A stretch of 64,000 nucleotides of DNA from Afipia sp. GTDB taxonomy: Bacteria; Pseudomonadota; Alphaproteobacteria; Rhizobiales; Xanthobacteraceae. Where the stretch lies: NCBI GenBank assembly GCA_016201045.1, contig JACQDM010000008.1:806001-870000 (forward strand), given 5' to 3'. Position 1 is the stretch's first letter. Every line of letters starts with the position of its first letter. A program made the translations under genes and the position numbers. Of the stretch, positions 18,197 to 26,594 are shown one piece after another. The notes beneath the pieces were generated by a model. That model did not search any database, had not been told where the DNA came from, and worked only from the letters and a program-made list of their open reading frames with translations.

Positions 18197-18604
18197 TCAC
18201 GCGGCGTTTGCGTTGCGTTCGAGATTTTTCTTCATCGCCGCCATTCCAAGATCCATTTGCGAATCGATAAACGGCGCAAGCTCGTTCGGCAGCATGTCCG
18301 CCGTCCAGATGAAGCGACAGCGGTTCGGGGTCTCCTCGATGATTTGCACCGACGCGTTGTGATGCTTGAAGCGCTCGTTCACGATGGAATAGGCCAGACG
18401 CTTTTTGACGTCATCGGAATCGATGAGAATTTCGCGCACGGTGTTGCCGCCGACGAACGTGACGATGCGATCTGTGCCGTCCAATTTCGCATCGGTCACA
18501 AAGCCCGGAGCTAGGCGGGTATGAACGGCGCCGAAATCCCGTACCGCGTCCCATACGCTCGCAGCCGATGCTTCGATGGTTGCCTCTTTTACGATTGAAG
18601 CCAT
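18197..18604 (-). CDS. SRPBCC family protein (polyketide cyclase/START-like)
   Basis: The 135-residue protein has the SRPBCC ligand-binding fold signature. It starts IVKEATIEASAASVWDAVRDF, with GFVTDAKLDGTDRIVTF in the first strands, and ends in a long amphipathic helix. Proteins of this type bind hydrophobic ligands; the ligand here is unknown. It is the last of a co-directional run with a VOC protein, an AraC regulator and ogt, and is probably co-transcribed with the VOC gene 21 bases upstream. It meets the MATE gene tail to tail. Confidence 0.85.
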   Translation of the reverse strand: MASIVKEATIEASAASVWDAVRDFGAVHTRLAPGFVTDAKLDGTDRIVTFVGGNTVREILIDSDDVKKRLAYSIVNERFKHHNASVQIIEETPNRCRFIWTADMLPNELAPFIDSQMDLGMAAMKKNLERNANAA

Positions 18605-18625
18605 TTCATATCCTCGCTTGGAAAT

Positions 18626-18985
18626 TCAAACGCAGACCGCTTCGACATTGTTGCCGTCAGGGTCGATCAAAAATGCCGCATAGTATGTCGGACTGTAATC
18701 GGTGCGTGGACCGGCTCCGCCATTGTCGCGCCCGCCGGCTTTCAGCCCCGCAGCGTGGAAGGCTTTGACCGCGGCATGATTGGGCGCAGCAAAAGCGACG
18801 TGCGTGCCATCGACTTTCGATCCCTTGGCGAGATAGAGCCATAATGCCGGTGCCCCCGGCGGTCCGAAACCCGCGCCTGAACTATCGCGCGAGGCTAGAA
18901 CATGCCCGAGCGGTGCCAGCGCTTCGGTGTAGAAGCGCACGCTGGCATCGAGGTCTCTGACTTTCAATCCAATATGATCGTACAT
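18626..18985 (-). CDS. VOC (glyoxalase/bleomycin-resistance) superfamily protein
   Basis: The 119-residue single-domain protein opens with YDHIGLKVRDLDASVRFYTEALAPLG split over its first strands, and ends DPDGNNVEAVC. Both are hallmarks of the vicinal-oxygen-chelate family, with a metal-binding His near the start and a Glu near the end. Members include glyoxalases, dioxygenases and drug-binding proteins; the substrate is not evident. It lies 21 bases after the AraC gene, which may control it. Confidence 0.88.
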   Translation of the reverse strand: MYDHIGLKVRDLDASVRFYTEALAPLGHVLASRDSSGAGFGPPGAPALWLYLAKGSKVDGTHVAFAAPNHAAVKAFHAAGLKAGGRDNGGAGPRTDYSPTYYAAFLIDPDGNNVEAVCV

Positions 18986-19006
18986 GGTGATCTCCTGTTT
19001 CGGAGG

Positions 19007-19858
19007 TCACCCTGCGGGATAGTCCTGCAGACGGTCTTGGAAAATCTTGCGATCGCCCCGCGCCATCGCCCGATAACGTCCAGGCGAGATGCCCGCTGCC
19101 CGGTGGAAGGTGCGGACGAAGTTCGACAGGTCACCGAAACCGACGTCGAATGCGATGGACGTGATCGGCCGCGCGTCATCGGAGAGAAGCCGCGCGGCGT
19201 GGCGCAGCCGTGAGCGCACAAGATATTGATGCGGGGTCACGCCGAGCACGTTCGAGAACAACCGCAGAAAATGGAATGCACTCAAGCCTGCGCGTTTCGC
19301 CAAACCCGGAAGGTCTATCTCCCGGCTCGAATTGGCTTCGATCCACAACGCGGTCTCGACGGCACGGCGGCGGTCGGGCGAGGTCGCCTTCAACGGCTTG
19401 CGAGAAACGCCCGTCGTCATGTCGATGAAGCGCTTGGCGAACAATATCCCGGCTTCGTCGATACCAATGTCGGCATCTCCGCGCCGTGCCGTCTCCGCCA
19501 GTTCGCCGCATACCATCAGTTCGGGGAGCGGCGGCATCGATCCGAGCCGCAAAGTCTTCTTGTCCAGGCCGATCTCGTCAGCCGTTTCCGGAGAGAACCA
19601 GAACGACAGGCATTCGTCTCCGCAAACATGATGCGGATGGGAGCACACATAGTCGTCGCCCTGATGCCCGATCATCACCGCGCCTGCGACAAGTTCGTGC
19701 GAACGCCCGTTGGTATCGTAGCCGAAGCTGCCTTTGCGCACGTAGGAAAGCGAATGACAGCGATGTTGCTCGATGAACGGCTTATCGTCAGGTCCAGCGC
19801 TGCACCGGAAGTCGATCACGGAAAGCGTTTTATTTTGCAAAACCGTCGTGCGTGTCAT
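19007..19858 (-). CDS. AraC family transcriptional regulator
   Basis: The 283-residue protein has an N-terminal cupin-like sensor part and a C-terminal AraC DNA-binding domain. The latter has two helix-turn-helix units ([20 protein letters not shown] and [20 protein letters not shown]). The sensor part includes a Cys/His-rich stretch [12 protein letters not shown] near residues 90-101 that could bind a metal. It starts nine bases after the ogt stop and precedes the VOC and SRPBCC genes, which are likely targets. It lacks the Ada-type zinc domain. Confidence 0.92.
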   Translation of the reverse strand: MTRTTVLQNKTLSVIDFRCSAGPDDKPFIEQHRCHSLSYVRKGSFGYDTNGRSHELVAGAVMIGHQGDDYVCSHPHHVCGDECLSFWFSPETADEIGLDKKTLRLGSMPPLPELMVCGELAETARRGDADIGIDEAGILFAKRFIDMTTGVSRKPLKATSPDRRRAVETALWIEANSSREIDLPGLAKRAGLSAFHFLRLFSNVLGVTPHQYLVRSRLRHAARLLSDDARPITSIAFDVGFGDLSNFVRTFHRAAGISPGRYRAMARGDRKIFQDRLQDYPAG

Positions 19859-19867
19859 GCGGCCATT

Positions 19868-20458
19868 CTACGAGCGCCGCCTGCGAGGGGCAACCGAGAG
19901 TTCCGGCTCGAACAGCATCGGCGCTTCCTCTTGGCGCCTGCCCGCGATCTTCGCGCGCTCGATGGCAAGCATGCGGAATTTGGTGGCGACACCGCCGTTC
20001 GCCGAGAACCCGCCGGTCTTGCCGTTCGCCGCCACGACACGATGGCAAGGGATGACGATAGGAAAGGGATTTTGGCCGAGCGCCTTGCCAACGGCTTGGG
20101 ACAGCAATTTGTTGCCCAAACGCAAAGCGATGTCGCCATAGGTCAGGGTTTCGCCGGGCGCAATTTCGCGGGCGATATCGTAAACGCCTCGGTTGAAGTC
20201 GGGGATATACGTCATGTCGAGTTCGATGAACGATAGGTCACTCGCATTGCCGTCGAGCAGCGAGGTCATCGCTGTGCAGGCGCGTTCGATGTCTGGCGGC
20301 AGCGTAGCGTCCTGAGCAGCATGCGCTTTCTTGCGGAGCCGCGCGCGCGTCGCTTCGTCGTTCGCCTCGGGCAGTTGCACGCCGAGCAGGCGGTGTTCGC
20401 CCCACGCTATGCCGCAGCGTCCGATGGCCGTGTCGAAAAGCGCCAAACCTGTTGTCAT
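19868..20458 (-). CDS. ogt: Methylated-DNA-[protein]-cysteine S-methyltransferase
   Basis: This is a suicide enzyme that transfers methyl groups from O6-methylguanine to its own Cys. The 196-residue protein contains the invariant active site PCHRVV, preceded by the DNA-binding helix (LTYGDIALRLGNKLLSQAVGK shortened in places). GGFSANGG and a conserved C-terminal helix follow. The N-terminal half is the variable Ogt/AGT domain. It heads a co-directional group with an AraC regulator. That recalls the Ada arrangement, but the two are separate proteins here. Confidence 0.93.
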   Translation of the reverse strand: MTTGLALFDTAIGRCGIAWGEHRLLGVQLPEANDEATRARLRKKAHAAQDATLPPDIERACTAMTSLLDGNASDLSFIELDMTYIPDFNRGVYDIAREIAPGETLTYGDIALRLGNKLLSQAVGKALGQNPFPIVIPCHRVVAANGKTGGFSANGGVATKFRMLAIERAKIAGRRQEEAPMLFEPELSVAPRRRRS

Positions 20459-20595
20459 GACGGGTCCGAATTTAACATGAGTGCCGGATTTCCAGATTGG
20501 AGAATATTGCGGTCAGTGACCCCGATTCCCACCCGAATCCCGGCTTCGGAACCGGCTTGCGGGCGATTGCAGGCAGCGGCTAAGGTCGTGCATTC

Positions 20596-20669
20596 GCGGG
20601 CGTAGTTCAATGGCAGAACGGCAGCTTCCCAAGCTGCATACGAGGGTTCGATTCCCTTCGCCCGCTCCA
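20596..20669 (+). tRNA. tRNA-Gly (anticodon CCC)
   Basis: A complete cloverleaf is present. The acceptor stem GCGGGCG (20596-20602) pairs with CGCCCGC (20659-20665). The anticodon stem is GCAGC/GCTGC with loop TTCCCAA, giving anticodon CCC. A TTCGATT T-loop and an encoded CCA (20667-20669) after the discriminator T complete it. It reads GGG glycine codons. It lies between ogt and the panE-like gene. Confidence 0.95.
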
Positions 20670-20691
20670 GCATTTTGACCGGAAGAATTCG

Positions 20692-21693
20692 ATGTCGTCA
20701 CGAAAATCTGTCTGCGTTGCGGGTGCCGGAAGCATCGGCTGCTTTGTCGGCGGGATGCTTCGCGCAGGCGGACATCCCGTGTCGATGCTGGCGCGGCAGC
20801 GAATCATCGAAGATGTTCAGGCCAACGGCTTGAAGGTGACCAGCTTCGAGGGCGTCGAACATCGCTTCACGTCGGCAGAGATCAAATTCTCCGAGGATCC
20901 GTCGATCTTCGCCGACGCGGATATCATCCTCGTCACGGTCAAGAGCGGAGACACGGCCGAGGTTGCAGATCTCATCGCAAAACATTCGTCGCCGAATGCG
21001 ATCATTGTCAGCCTGCAAAACGGGGTCGGCAACGTGCCGGTTCTGCGAGACAAACTTGCGGGCCGCAGCGTGCTCGCCGGCATGGTGCCATTCAACGTTC
21101 TGACGCTGGACCCGGGTCATTTTCATCGCGCGACATCGGGTGACATTCTGATCGACAAGAATGCAGCGGATACAGCAACGCAACTCAATCAGCCCGAACT
21201 GAAATTTCGCGCGGTCGACAACATGGCCGGCATTCAGTGGGGCAAGCTCCTGATCAACCTGAATAACGCGCTGAATGCACTGTCCGGCCTGCCGCTGCGC
21301 GACCAGCTGTCGCAACGGCCGTGGCGTGCGTTGTTCGCGGATCAGATGTCGGAAGCACTCGCGGCGATCAAAGCCGAGGGGGTCGCTCCTGTCTCGTCGA
21401 CACCTTTGCCGCCGGGGCTCACGCCTTACATTCTGAAATTGCCGGATTTCGCGTTTCAGATCATCGCGCGCCCGATGGTGCAAATCGATCCGAAGGCGAG
21501 ATCGTCAATGTGGGAAGATTTGCAACGCGGCCGCCGCACCGAAATCGATCATCTGCAGGGGTTGATCGTGGCATTGGGACAACGGCACGGATTGAAAACG
21601 CCGTTGTCGGAAAAAATTATCGCGTTAATCCGCAATGCTGAGCAAGCCGGCAAAGGCTCGCCCGGCTTGACGCCGTACCAGATACGCGGCTGA
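20692..21693 (+). CDS. panE: 2-dehydropantoate 2-reductase family protein
   Basis: The 333-residue protein is a ketopantoate-reductase-type NADPH enzyme. It has a Rossmann start (VAGAGSIGCFVGGML), then ILVTVKSGDT and SLQNGVGN. The C-terminal ApbA domain carries the catalytic Lys in QWGKLLINLNNALNAL. In the pathway the enzyme makes pantoate for coenzyme A. Several paralogues of this family act on other 2-oxoacids, so the symbol is tentative. It converges with the MFS gene five bases away. Confidence 0.85.
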   Translation: MSSRKSVCVAGAGSIGCFVGGMLRAGGHPVSMLARQRIIEDVQANGLKVTSFEGVEHRFTSAEIKFSEDPSIFADADIILVTVKSGDTAEVADLIAKHSSPNAIIVSLQNGVGNVPVLRDKLAGRSVLAGMVPFNVLTLDPGHFHRATSGDILIDKNAADTATQLNQPELKFRAVDNMAGIQWGKLLINLNNALNALSGLPLRDQLSQRPWRALFADQMSEALAAIKAEGVAPVSSTPLPPGLTPYILKLPDFAFQIIARPMVQIDPKARSSMWEDLQRGRRTEIDHLQGLIVALGQRHGLKTPLSEKIIALIRNAEQAGKGSPGLTPYQIRG

Positions 21694-21698
21694 GAGCG

Positions 21699-23000
21699 TC
21701 AGGCAGCGGCCGCCTGCATCAATCTGCTCGACTCGCCGCGGCGATAGATCATCAGTGTCGCCACGAGACCGCACACCGCCGCGAACGTCATCCACAAACC
21801 GGGTGCCGCCTTGTCGCCGGTGGCCTCGATAAGCGCTGTCGATACAGCTGGCGTGAAGCCGCCAAACAACGCCGTTGCGAGGCTATAGCACAGTGAGAAG
21901 CCCACTGTGCGTACGCTCGCGGGAACGACTTCAGTGAGCGCCACGACCATCGCGCCGTTGTAGCTGCCGTAGAGAAACGACAGCCAGAGTTCAACAATCA
22001 GCATGCGCTCGAATGACGGAGCGGCCACCAGCCATGACATCGCGGGATAGGCAGTCAAGATCGTCAGCAGCGTAAACGCCGTTAACACCGGGCGCCGGCC
22101 GATGCGATCAGAGACAGAGCCCATCACCGGCAGCCAGAACAAATTCGAGAGCGCCACGCAGAACGTTACGATCAGTGAATCGGTGATCGACAGTTTCAGG
22201 ACGTTCTTGCCGAAGGTCGGCGTGTAGACCGTGATCAGATAGAAAGACACAGTCGTCATCACCACCAGCATCATTCCTGCGAGAACGATCCACCAGTTCG
22301 AGACGATTGAATTGAAGATCTCGGACAGCGTCGGATGATGCTTGCGTGCAAGAAACGCTTCCGTTTCCTGCAGCGAGCGGCGGATCACGAAAATGAACGG
22401 CACAATCAGCGAGCCGACAAAAAACGGAACCCGCCAGCCCCAATCCGTCATCGTCTGAGGCGACAAATATGTATTCAGGAAATAACCGAGGATCGCTGCC
22501 ACGATGATGGCGACCTGCTGGCTGCCCGACTGCCAGCTGACGTAAAAGCCTTTCTGGTTGGGCGGCGCCATTTCCGACAGATAGACCGAAACGCCCCCAA
22601 GCTCGACGCCTGCGGAAAATCCCTGAAGCAGCCGTCCGATAACGACGAGAAACGGCGCAAGCAATCCGATGGTTGCATAGCCTGGAACGAAGGCGATCAG
22701 CACGGTGCCGACAGCCATGATCGCGAGAGTGACGATCAGGCCCTTGCGGCGTCCGATGCGGTCGACATAAGCACCGAGAATGACGGCACCGAGGGGGCGC
22801 ATCAGAAATCCCGCGCCAAACGTCATGAACGTCAGCATCAAAGACGCAAATTCGCTGCCCGATGGGAAGAATGCCTTGGCAATATACGTCGCGTAGAAGC
22901 CGAACAGGAAGAAGTCGAACATCTCGAGGAAATTGCCGCTGGTGACGCGAAGCACGGCTGCGAGTTTCGATTGTGACGTCGGCGAGGCGGCAGTGTTCAT
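21699..23000 (-). CDS. MFS transporter, metabolite:H+ symporter (citrate/tricarballylate type)
   Basis: The 433-residue protein has twelve hydrophobic segments and the metabolite:proton symporter signatures. These are [20 protein letters not shown] at the first helix, [20 protein letters not shown] at the helix 2-3 loop, and [15 protein letters not shown]. These resemble CitA/TcuC-type carriers of tri- or dicarboxylates. The substrate is inferred from the family only. No regulator or catabolic gene for citrate is adjacent. Confidence 0.88.
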   Translation of the reverse strand: MNTAASPTSQSKLAAVLRVTSGNFLEMFDFFLFGFYATYIAKAFFPSGSEFASLMLTFMTFGAGFLMRPLGAVILGAYVDRIGRRKGLIVTLAIMAVGTVLIAFVPGYATIGLLAPFLVVIGRLLQGFSAGVELGGVSVYLSEMAPPNQKGFYVSWQSGSQQVAIIVAAILGYFLNTYLSPQTMTDWGWRVPFFVGSLIVPFIFVIRRSLQETEAFLARKHHPTLSEIFNSIVSNWWIVLAGMMLVVMTTVSFYLITVYTPTFGKNVLKLSITDSLIVTFCVALSNLFWLPVMGSVSDRIGRRPVLTAFTLLTILTAYPAMSWLVAAPSFERMLIVELWLSFLYGSYNGAMVVALTEVVPASVRTVGFSLCYSLATALFGGFTPAVSTALIEATGDKAAPGLWMTFAAVCGLVATLMIYRRGESSRLMQAAAA

Positions 23001-23243
23001 GGGTGGCTTCCCGATTTTTTACTGCGCGAAGATTGCGCCGATTCCGCCACCGTCACAATAAGCCAGACTTTCGATTCTTCGCCGCAGTACGGGCGTTAGG
23101 TCTTGAAATCAAAGGCTTCTTCGACCCACAAAAAATTCGCTCAATCGCGAATAAAGCCCGCCGTCCCCCGGTCTCCTTCATTGGAGGCACGGTTTGATCC
23201 GCACGTCGCTTTCCGGGTCTCAGGCGGATTTGGGAGAAACTCT

Positions 23244-24212
23244 ATGTTGGATATGTCGCGCAGAACACTCTTGGCATCTGCGGCCATGGCAGCGGCGTTC
23301 GGCCTCAATAAACGCCTCGCATTCGTAAGCCCGGCTCGCGCCGAAGCGCAGCTGGAGCCAACGGTTGGCTTCTACAAATACAAGGTCGGCACGGTTGAAG
23401 TGACCGCCCTGTACGACGGCATTTGGCGCAAGCCGCACGATCCTGCGTTCATCAAGAACGCGTCGATCGAAGATACCAAGGAAGCGCTGGCGAAAGCAGG
23501 CATGACGACCGAATTCATGCCAATCCCGCTTACCGTGATCGTTCTGAAAATCGGCGACAAGCTCGTCATGATCGATTCAGGTTCGGGCGTCGGACAATGG
23601 CAGCCCAATGCCAACCATCTGCCGGACAACATGAAGGCCGCTGGGATCGATCCCAGCAAGATCGGCACGATTCTCGTGTCGCACTTCCACCCCGATCATG
23701 TCTGGGGTCTGCTCGAGAAGGGCACGAACGCGCCGGTCTATCCGAATGCCGAACTCGTCGTCAGTACCGCGGAATACAAGTGGTGGACCGAAGAAGGCCG
23801 TGTCGAGAAACTGCCCGACGCGCGCAAGCCTGCCGGCAAGCGGATCGCCGAGAATTTCCCGAAGTGGAAGAACTGGAAGCTCGTTGAAGAAAACGCTGAA
23901 GTCGCCCCCGGCGTGCGCGTAATTTCCGCGCCCGGCCATACGCCTGGTCATTCGGCATTCCTCGTCGCGTCGGGCAATCAGCAGCTGATGATCTCGAACG
24001 ATGTGATGTATGTGCCGGCTTTGCTCGCACCGCATCCCGATTGGCAGGGTGCCTATGATCAGGACGGTCCGATGGCAGTCGGCACTCGCCGCAAGCTGGT
24101 CGACCGCGTGATTGCAGACAAGATGATGATCTGCGGTGCTCACTTTCCATTCCCGGGTGCCGGCAAATTCGCAAAGGACGGCGACGGTTACAGCTTCACA
24201 TCGGCTGCTTGA
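23244..24212 (+). CDS. Periplasmic MBL-fold metallo-hydrolase (Tat-exported)
   Basis: The 322-residue protein starts with a twin-arginine-like signal (MSRRTLLASAAMAAAF) and then a metallo-beta-lactamase fold. The metal motif HFHPDH lies near residue 147, with further ligands in APGHTPGHS and GAHFPFPG near the C-terminus. MBL proteins of this type hydrolyse lactones or thioesters; the substrate is unknown. The ATG at 23244 is preceded by GGGAGAAA. The 243 bases before it show no other gene. It is the first gene of a run with a TPR protein, doxX and an ECF sigma/anti-sigma pair. Confidence 0.9.
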   Translation: MLDMSRRTLLASAAMAAAFGLNKRLAFVSPARAEAQLEPTVGFYKYKVGTVEVTALYDGIWRKPHDPAFIKNASIEDTKEALAKAGMTTEFMPIPLTVIVLKIGDKLVMIDSGSGVGQWQPNANHLPDNMKAAGIDPSKIGTILVSHFHPDHVWGLLEKGTNAPVYPNAELVVSTAEYKWWTEEGRVEKLPDARKPAGKRIAENFPKWKNWKLVEENAEVAPGVRVISAPGHTPGHSAFLVASGNQQLMISNDVMYVPALLAPHPDWQGAYDQDGPMAVGTRRKLVDRVIADKMMICGAHFPFPGAGKFAKDGDGYSFTSAA

Positions 24213-24235
24213 ATTCAGAAAAGGAGAAACTAGTC

Positions 24236-24709
24236 ATGACAAAAACGTCTCGCTCACTCGCAGCCGGACTCGCGCTTATCGCTAGTCTTGGTCTTGCGCC
24301 CAATCTGCTTTCCGTTCGCGCTTACGCCGTCGACAATATGGCGTCGGCTGATGCGCCGGACCTGTCCGGTCCGCGGGCGAAGATCAAGGCCAAGAACTAC
24401 GTCGGTGCGATCGAAGATTTGAAGAAGATCGCCGACACCAACCAGCATGCCGATGTCTACAATCTTCTCGGCTACAGCCTGCGCAAGAACGGCGACTTCA
24501 AAACCGCACTGACCTACTACACTAAGGCGCTCGAATTCGATCCGAACCACAGGGCGGCTCGCGAGTATCTCGGTGAGCTGTATGTCGAAACCGGGAACCT
24601 CGACAAAGCCAAGGAGCAGTTGACCGCCCTCGCCAAGCTCTGCCCTAGCGGGTGCGAAGAGCGGGAGGACCTTCAGAAGGCCATCGGCGGAAGGACGTCG
24701 AGCAACTGA
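24236..24709 (+). CDS. Secreted tetratricopeptide-repeat protein
   Basis: The 157-residue protein has a signal peptide ending near AYA (about residue 31), then two to three TPR units. The clearest are DVYNLLGYSLRKNGDFKTAL with TYYTKALEFDPNHRAAREYL, and YVETGNLDKAKEQLTALAKL. A CPSGCEE motif with two cysteines lies near the end. TPR proteins act as binding scaffolds; its partner may be the MBL protein encoded 24 bases upstream. The ATG at 24236 has AGGAG upstream. The frame is open from a TTG at 24209, but that start is less likely. Confidence 0.85.
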   Translation: MTKTSRSLAAGLALIASLGLAPNLLSVRAYAVDNMASADAPDLSGPRAKIKAKNYVGAIEDLKKIADTNQHADVYNLLGYSLRKNGDFKTALTYYTKALEFDPNHRAAREYLGELYVETGNLDKAKEQLTALAKLCPSGCEEREDLQKAIGGRTSSN

Positions 24710-24769
24710 GCGCGGAGAAAGAGCGAATTTGCCCGCTTTCTTTATTTTCTGAAGATGGAGACTCGTCTG

Positions 24770-25180
24770 ATGAGCGCGACGACAGAATCTTACGATGAAC
24801 TATTCTGTTCTGTAGCCGCGCTTGTCAGTCGCGCTCTTCTCGCGTTGATTTTCATCCACGAGGGGATTTTTCTGGTTTCGAATTTCGACTCGGCTTCTGC
24901 GTAGATTGCAAAACTGGGTATCCCCGGCATTTTGCTTATCCCGACAATTGCTTTACAGCTGCTTGCGGGTGCGGCGATCGTCGTCGGCTGGCAGGTACGT
25001 TTGGCGGCGATTGCTCTGGGCTTGTTCTGTCTGACCACCGCGTTCTTGTTTCACATGAATTTCGGCAATCGAAACGAGCTTCTTCATTTCGAGAAAGATT
25101 TGGCTATCGCGGGAGGATTGTTTGTTCTGGCGCTCAATAGTGTGGGCGGCTGGTTCTCTCGGCGTCGGATTTCGCCTTGA
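24770..25180 (+). pseudogene. DoxX family membrane protein, interrupted by an in-frame amber codon
   Basis: Read through one TAG, this 136-codon frame encodes a small four-helix DoxX-type membrane protein: SRALLALIFIHEG, then IAKLGIPGILLIPTIALQLL, LAAIALGLFCLTTAFLFH and a C-terminal helix. Codon 45 is TAG (24902-24904), in SASA-stop-IAKLGIPG, where relatives carry Tyr. A single TAC or TAT change explains it. No frameshift exists. An ATG at 24755 is an alternative start. The 3' part is open from the TAG to 25180. Its stop overlaps a possible TTG start of the sigma-factor gene. Confidence 0.75.
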
Positions 25181-25260
25181 GCGTCGATCAAAGCGCAAAT
25201 CACAAGTTCTTTAACGTCCGCTCGGCGGTTGAATTGTCGTCATCGCGTGTTTCGGAAAGC

Positions 25261-25854
25261 ATGCTAACACGCCGATCCCAAGGTCTCGGACAAAGGCAAA
25301 CGCGAGCTGTGACGGCAAAGGACGATCGTGCGCTATTCGATGAAGTGTTTCTGCCCAATTTGGCGGAGGCCTATCGTCTCGCGCAATGGCTCACCGGCAA
25401 TGCGTCCGACGCCGAGGACGTCGTTCAGGATGCAGCGCTGCGGGCGTTTCGCGGCATCAAGGGCTTCGGCGCGATCAACGCGCGGGCATGGTCGCTGACC
25501 ATTGTGAGAAATACGGCCTACAGTTGGCTCATGAAAAACAGGCCGAAGGCCGTCGTGCTCACCGAGGAGCTTGGTCCGGCAGATATGCAGCAGGTTGAAT
25601 TCGAAAATACACTTACCGAGCGGCTTGCGACGCCAGAAGACGACCTCATTCTCAAAGCGGATATCGCCGATGTCCGTCGCGCGTTGACGTTGTTGCCGGC
25701 ACCCTTCCGCGAGATCATCGTGCTGCGGGAGATGCATGAATTGAACTATCGGGACATCGCCGAAGTGACGAACATTCCAATCGGCACCGTGATGTCGCGC
25801 TTAGCGCGTGCGCGTCAGCTTCTGATCGGATATTTGAGGAGCGGGAAATCATGA
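25261..25854 (+). CDS. ECF-type RNA polymerase sigma factor
   Basis: The 197-residue product has sigma-70 region 2 (RLAQWLTGNASDAEDVVQDA, with AWSLTIVRNTAYSWL) and region 4 (LPAPFREIIVLREMHELNYR, then IPIGTVMSRLARARQLL). Regions 1 and 3 are absent, so it is an ECF sigma factor. The ATG at 25261 is preferred; a TTG at 25177 would overlap the doxX stop and add 28 residues of poor similarity. Its TGA overlaps the start of a membrane anti-sigma gene, so the two form a standard pair. Targets probably include the adjacent MBL-TPR-doxX genes. Confidence 0.9.
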   Translation: MLTRRSQGLGQRQTRAVTAKDDRALFDEVFLPNLAEAYRLAQWLTGNASDAEDVVQDAALRAFRGIKGFGAINARAWSLTIVRNTAYSWLMKNRPKAVVLTEELGPADMQQVEFENTLTERLATPEDDLILKADIADVRRALTLLPAPFREIIVLREMHELNYRDIAEVTNIPIGTVMSRLARARQLLIGYLRSGKS

Positions 25855-26594
25855 TCGCCCCGGCGAACTACGACAGCGACGATCTCCTGCAGGCCTATTG
25901 TGACGGCGCTCTTGATCCGACAGGGGCCGCTGAATTCGCGCGGCGTATGGAGAGCGACCCGGCGTTGCGCGCGAAGCATGACCGGATCATGGCGCTGCGC
26001 CGTTCACTCCGTTTGTTGCCGAAAGATGAAGCCCCGCGAGGTTTGCTCGCCCGCGTGACATCTGCTGTTGATGCTGAAGGTATGAAGACGAAAGCCTGGC
26101 CCTGGCGCGCAATGGCGGCGGCGCTATTGATGGGTATCGTGTTGACGAGCGGTGTGATGCTGTCGCTCGACCGTTACAGTGCTCGCCGGCAAATCGCGAG
26201 CAGCATCGTCGCCAATCACATTCGCGCGCTGCTGGCCCCGCAGCCGTTCGATGTCGCGTCGTCGGATCGCCATACGGTGAAACCGTGGTTCACCACGCGC
26301 GTTCCGGAATCGCCGCAGGTCGTCGATCTTGCTGCGCAGGGATTTGTGCTCGCAGGCGGGCGAGTCGATGTGGTCGGACGCGATCCGGTTGCAACCATAG
26401 TTTACAAGCACGCCGCGCACGCGGTGAGCGTGACGACATTGCGGCCTGGTCAGACGGTTCCGGCGGAAGCCGTCGCCGGTTACAACATTCGCAGCTGGAG
26501 TGACCGCGACTTTACTTATGTCGCGGTCTCGGATTTGCCGAACGAAGACCTTGAAGTCTTCGAGCATGCATTCATTGCAGGTCAATCGCGTTAG
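25851..26594 (+). CDS. Membrane-bound anti-sigma factor
   Basis: The 247-residue protein has a cytoplasmic N-terminal helical part (SDDLLQAYCDGALDPTGAAE), one transmembrane segment near residues 88-105 (AMAAALLMGIVLTSGVMLSL) and a periplasmic domain. It overlaps the ECF sigma gene by four bases, the usual layout of a sigma factor with its inhibitor. A classical zinc HxxxCxxC motif is not evident. Its 3' end overlaps that of the convergent flavoprotein gene by four bases. Confidence 0.88.
   Translation: MIAPANYDSDDLLQAYCDGALDPTGAAEFARRMESDPALRAKHDRIMALRRSLRLLPKDEAPRGLLARVTSAVDAEGMKTKAWPWRAMAAALLMGIVLTSGVMLSLDRYSARRQIASSIVANHIRALLAPQPFDVASSDRHTVKPWFTTRVPESPQVVDLAAQGFVLAGGRVDVVGRDPVATIVYKHAAHAVSVTTLRPGQTVPAEAVAGYNIRSWSDRDFTYVAVSDLPNEDLEVFEHAFIAGQSR

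Noticed and set aside
19007..20458. An Ada protein split into AraC and Ogt parts
   Set aside because: The AraC protein has a cupin-like sensor and lacks the Ada zinc-methyltransfer domain, so it is a neighbour rather than a split Ada.
14841..24904. Reassignment of TAG to an amino acid, suggested by two readable ambers
   Set aside because: Many intact genes in the window end in TAG (phoB, MATE, lysS, helicase, Nramp, gshA), so TAG is a normal stop here.
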